Source: Dyadobacter sp. CY347
GTDB lineage: Bacteria; Bacteroidota; Bacteroidia; Cytophagales; Spirosomataceae
DNA length: 64,000 nt
Direction of reading: 5' to 3'
Assembly: GCF_021502655.1 (NCBI RefSeq)
Contig: NZ_JAKFFT010000010.1
Coordinates: forward strand, 226,836 to 290,835
Made by a program: the position numbers and the translations under genes. Every line of letters starts with the position of its first letter. Position 1 is the stretch's first letter. The notes below the pieces were generated by a model. The model saw only the letters and a program-made list of their open reading frames with translations, was not told the origin of the DNA and ran no database searches. Below are positions 62,820-64,000 of the stretch, piece after piece.

Positions 62820-63026
62820 AGATAAAGAATTTAGATTCTACAAAAACTGCCGGCGGGAACTGTCCCGGGGCTGTATTAATCCTAAAATTAGCATTCCTGA
62901 CGTATAAACGTCCATTAAAATGTTTTAATTCAGACCGTAATGCATGTTTAAACGAAAATAATGGCACGTAATTTTTAACTCACTCGTTGTCATAACATTT
63001 ACCAAATATATTAAATCGACTCATAC

Positions 63027-63836
63027 ATGAAAATGAAGGGAAGAAGCATATTCACGTATGACGTGTATGCGCCCACAACCGTAACGACCATGTTACGCCC
63101 CCGCAGACAAGAAGGCCAGTCTATCATTCAGGAAGGTTTCAACATTGAGCCGTCCGTTCCTTTTTCAGAATACACCGATATATACGGCAATCCGTGCCAG
63201 CGTACAATTCTGCCGGTAGGCAGGGTGACCATTACCACAGAAGTTCAGGCGCAGGTGAGTGCAACTAAGTCAATCCCCAATCCGCCACCTACATTTATGC
63301 TGGTGGGCGATTTGCCTGACGAAGTGATGCATTACATTCTGCCAAGCCGTTACTGTGAGTCGGATTTGCATGAAATAAATATGCTTGTGATGAACATTGC
63401 GGGCAATCTTGCACCTGGATATGAGCAAGTGGAAGCAATCCGCACGTGGATCCATCAAAACGTAAAATACCAGTATGGCGTAACTGATTCCAGCACCACA
63501 GCGCTGGATGTGGCAAGAAACCGCATTGGCGTATGCCGCGATTTCACCCACCTGGCCATAGCCTTGTGCCGCAACCTGTGCATCCCCGCAAGAATGACCG
63601 TCGGATATCTCGACAGACTTAAAGTAATGGACTTACACGCCTGGTTCGACGTTTATATCGGCGGCCAATGGTATACATTCGACGCAGTACAAGAAAAAAC
63701 AGACGGATACAGAATCGAAATCGCCCACGGCCGCGATGCAGCAGATGTAGCGATGGTAACACAATACGGCAATGCAACATTGCAATCGCTGCATGTGGAA
63801 ACGGAGTTGCTGGAGCCGGAGCCGGGGAATTCGTAG
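63027..63836 (+). CDS. Second transglutaminase-like cysteine protein
   Basis: A 269-residue protein. The N-terminal domain (about 1-120) is less typical than in the 55007-55855 paralogue. The core has the Cys in NRIGVCRDFTHLAIALCRNL, the His in LDRLKVMDLHAWFDVYIGGQ, and the Asp in WYTFDAVQEKTDGYR. No signal peptide. Function as for the other transglutaminase-like proteins: probable peptide-bond or isopeptide chemistry on an unknown substrate. The right-edge tandem repeat begins 14 bp after its stop. Confidence 0.87.
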   Translation: MKMKGRSIFTYDVYAPTTVTTMLRPRRQEGQSIIQEGFNIEPSVPFSEYTDIYGNPCQRTILPVGRVTITTEVQAQVSATKSIPNPPPTFMLVGDLPDEVMHYILPSRYCESDLHEINMLVMNIAGNLAPGYEQVEAIRTWIHQNVKYQYGVTDSSTTALDVARNRIGVCRDFTHLAIALCRNLCIPARMTVGYLDRLKVMDLHAWFDVYIGGQWYTFDAVQEKTDGYRIEIAHGRDAADVAMVTQYGNATLQSLHVETELLEPEPGNS

Positions 63837-63850
63837 TTTTACAAGTTACT

Positions 63851-64000
63851 TGTCAGCCTGAGCGGACTGGGCCTGTCAGCCTGAGCGGACTGGGCCTGTC
63901 AGCCTGAGCGGACTGGGCCTGTCAGCCTGAGCGGACTGGGCCTGTCAGCCTGAGCGGACTGGGCCTGTCAGCCTGAGCGGACTGGGCCTGTCAGCCTGAG
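63851..64000 (+). repeat. 23-bp perfect tandem repeat running off the window
   Basis: The unit beginning TGTCAGCCTGAGCGGACTGG recurs without change at 63851, 63874, 63897, 63920, 63943, 63966 and 63989, about 6.5 copies, and continues past the right edge. There are no unique spacers, so it is not CRISPR. The core CAGCCTGAGCGGA is similar to short dispersed intergenic repeats I recall from other bacterial genomes. No ORF depends on it. Confidence 0.95.

Noticed and set aside
63851..64000. CRISPR array
   Set aside because: The 23-bp unit repeats with no unique spacer between copies, and no cas genes are present.

Overview
The window is a chromosomal segment of a Bacteroidota bacterium, most likely a Cytophagales member related to Dyadobacter/Spirosomaceae. 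Three things point there: a SprA translocon, a SusC/SusD pair and a GldE homologue; promoters of the Bacteroidota form TAnnTTTG with no obvious Shine-Dalgarno sites; and frequent GTG/TTG starts. The genus is inference. I see no rRNA, tRNA, insertion sequence, prophage or CRISPR array. Most of the window is conserved housekeeping DNA.

Layout. 1-7.7 kb (minus): DUF1232 protein, tatA, gatA, a LysM lytic transglycosylase, ruvA and the 5' part of sprA. 7.9-9 kb: mdh, whose 3' end and terminator are tandemly duplicated. 9-24.5 kb: a porin-like protein, then a glycan-utilisation locus made of a membrane-spanning propeller/LuxR-type regulator, SusC, SusD, a LamG lipoprotein and two tandem GH144-type glucanases (predicted beta-1,2-glucan target), followed by a kelch protein and an M1 peptidase. 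24.5-31.6 kb: thiamine pyrophosphokinase, mazG, a PaaI thioesterase facing a phosphosulfolactate synthase across a symmetric divergent promoter, a DedA protein, guaB and gldE. 31.7-38.7 kb: ssb and mutY, separated by a Gfo/Idh oxidoreductase and a PhyH dioxygenase, then HU, a TPR protein, a 29-residue basic ribosomal-type protein and RNase G.

38.7-52.3 kb holds amino-acid biosynthesis. On the minus strand are an enoyl-CoA hydratase, an ArgE-type deacetylase, proA, proB and aat. On the plus strand is an arginine locus: an arginine-codon leader ORF with hairpins, a GNAT acetyltransferase, argG, argC, argD, argF' and then hemH. This locus is interrupted by three toxin-antitoxin modules: HigBA before argG, VapBC between argG and argC (overlapping the argC start), and a second VapBC with an amber-interrupted toxin between argC and argD. 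This is the most unusual part of the window. No argB or argH is present.

52.3-64 kb: a cysteine desulfurase with glmM, a transglutaminase with an alpha-E protein, a HerA-like ATPase, a four-gene minus operon (ceramidase-like, Gfo/Idh, hotdog thioesterase, DUF2141), a YceI protein, a second transglutaminase, and a 23-bp tandem repeat running off the right edge.
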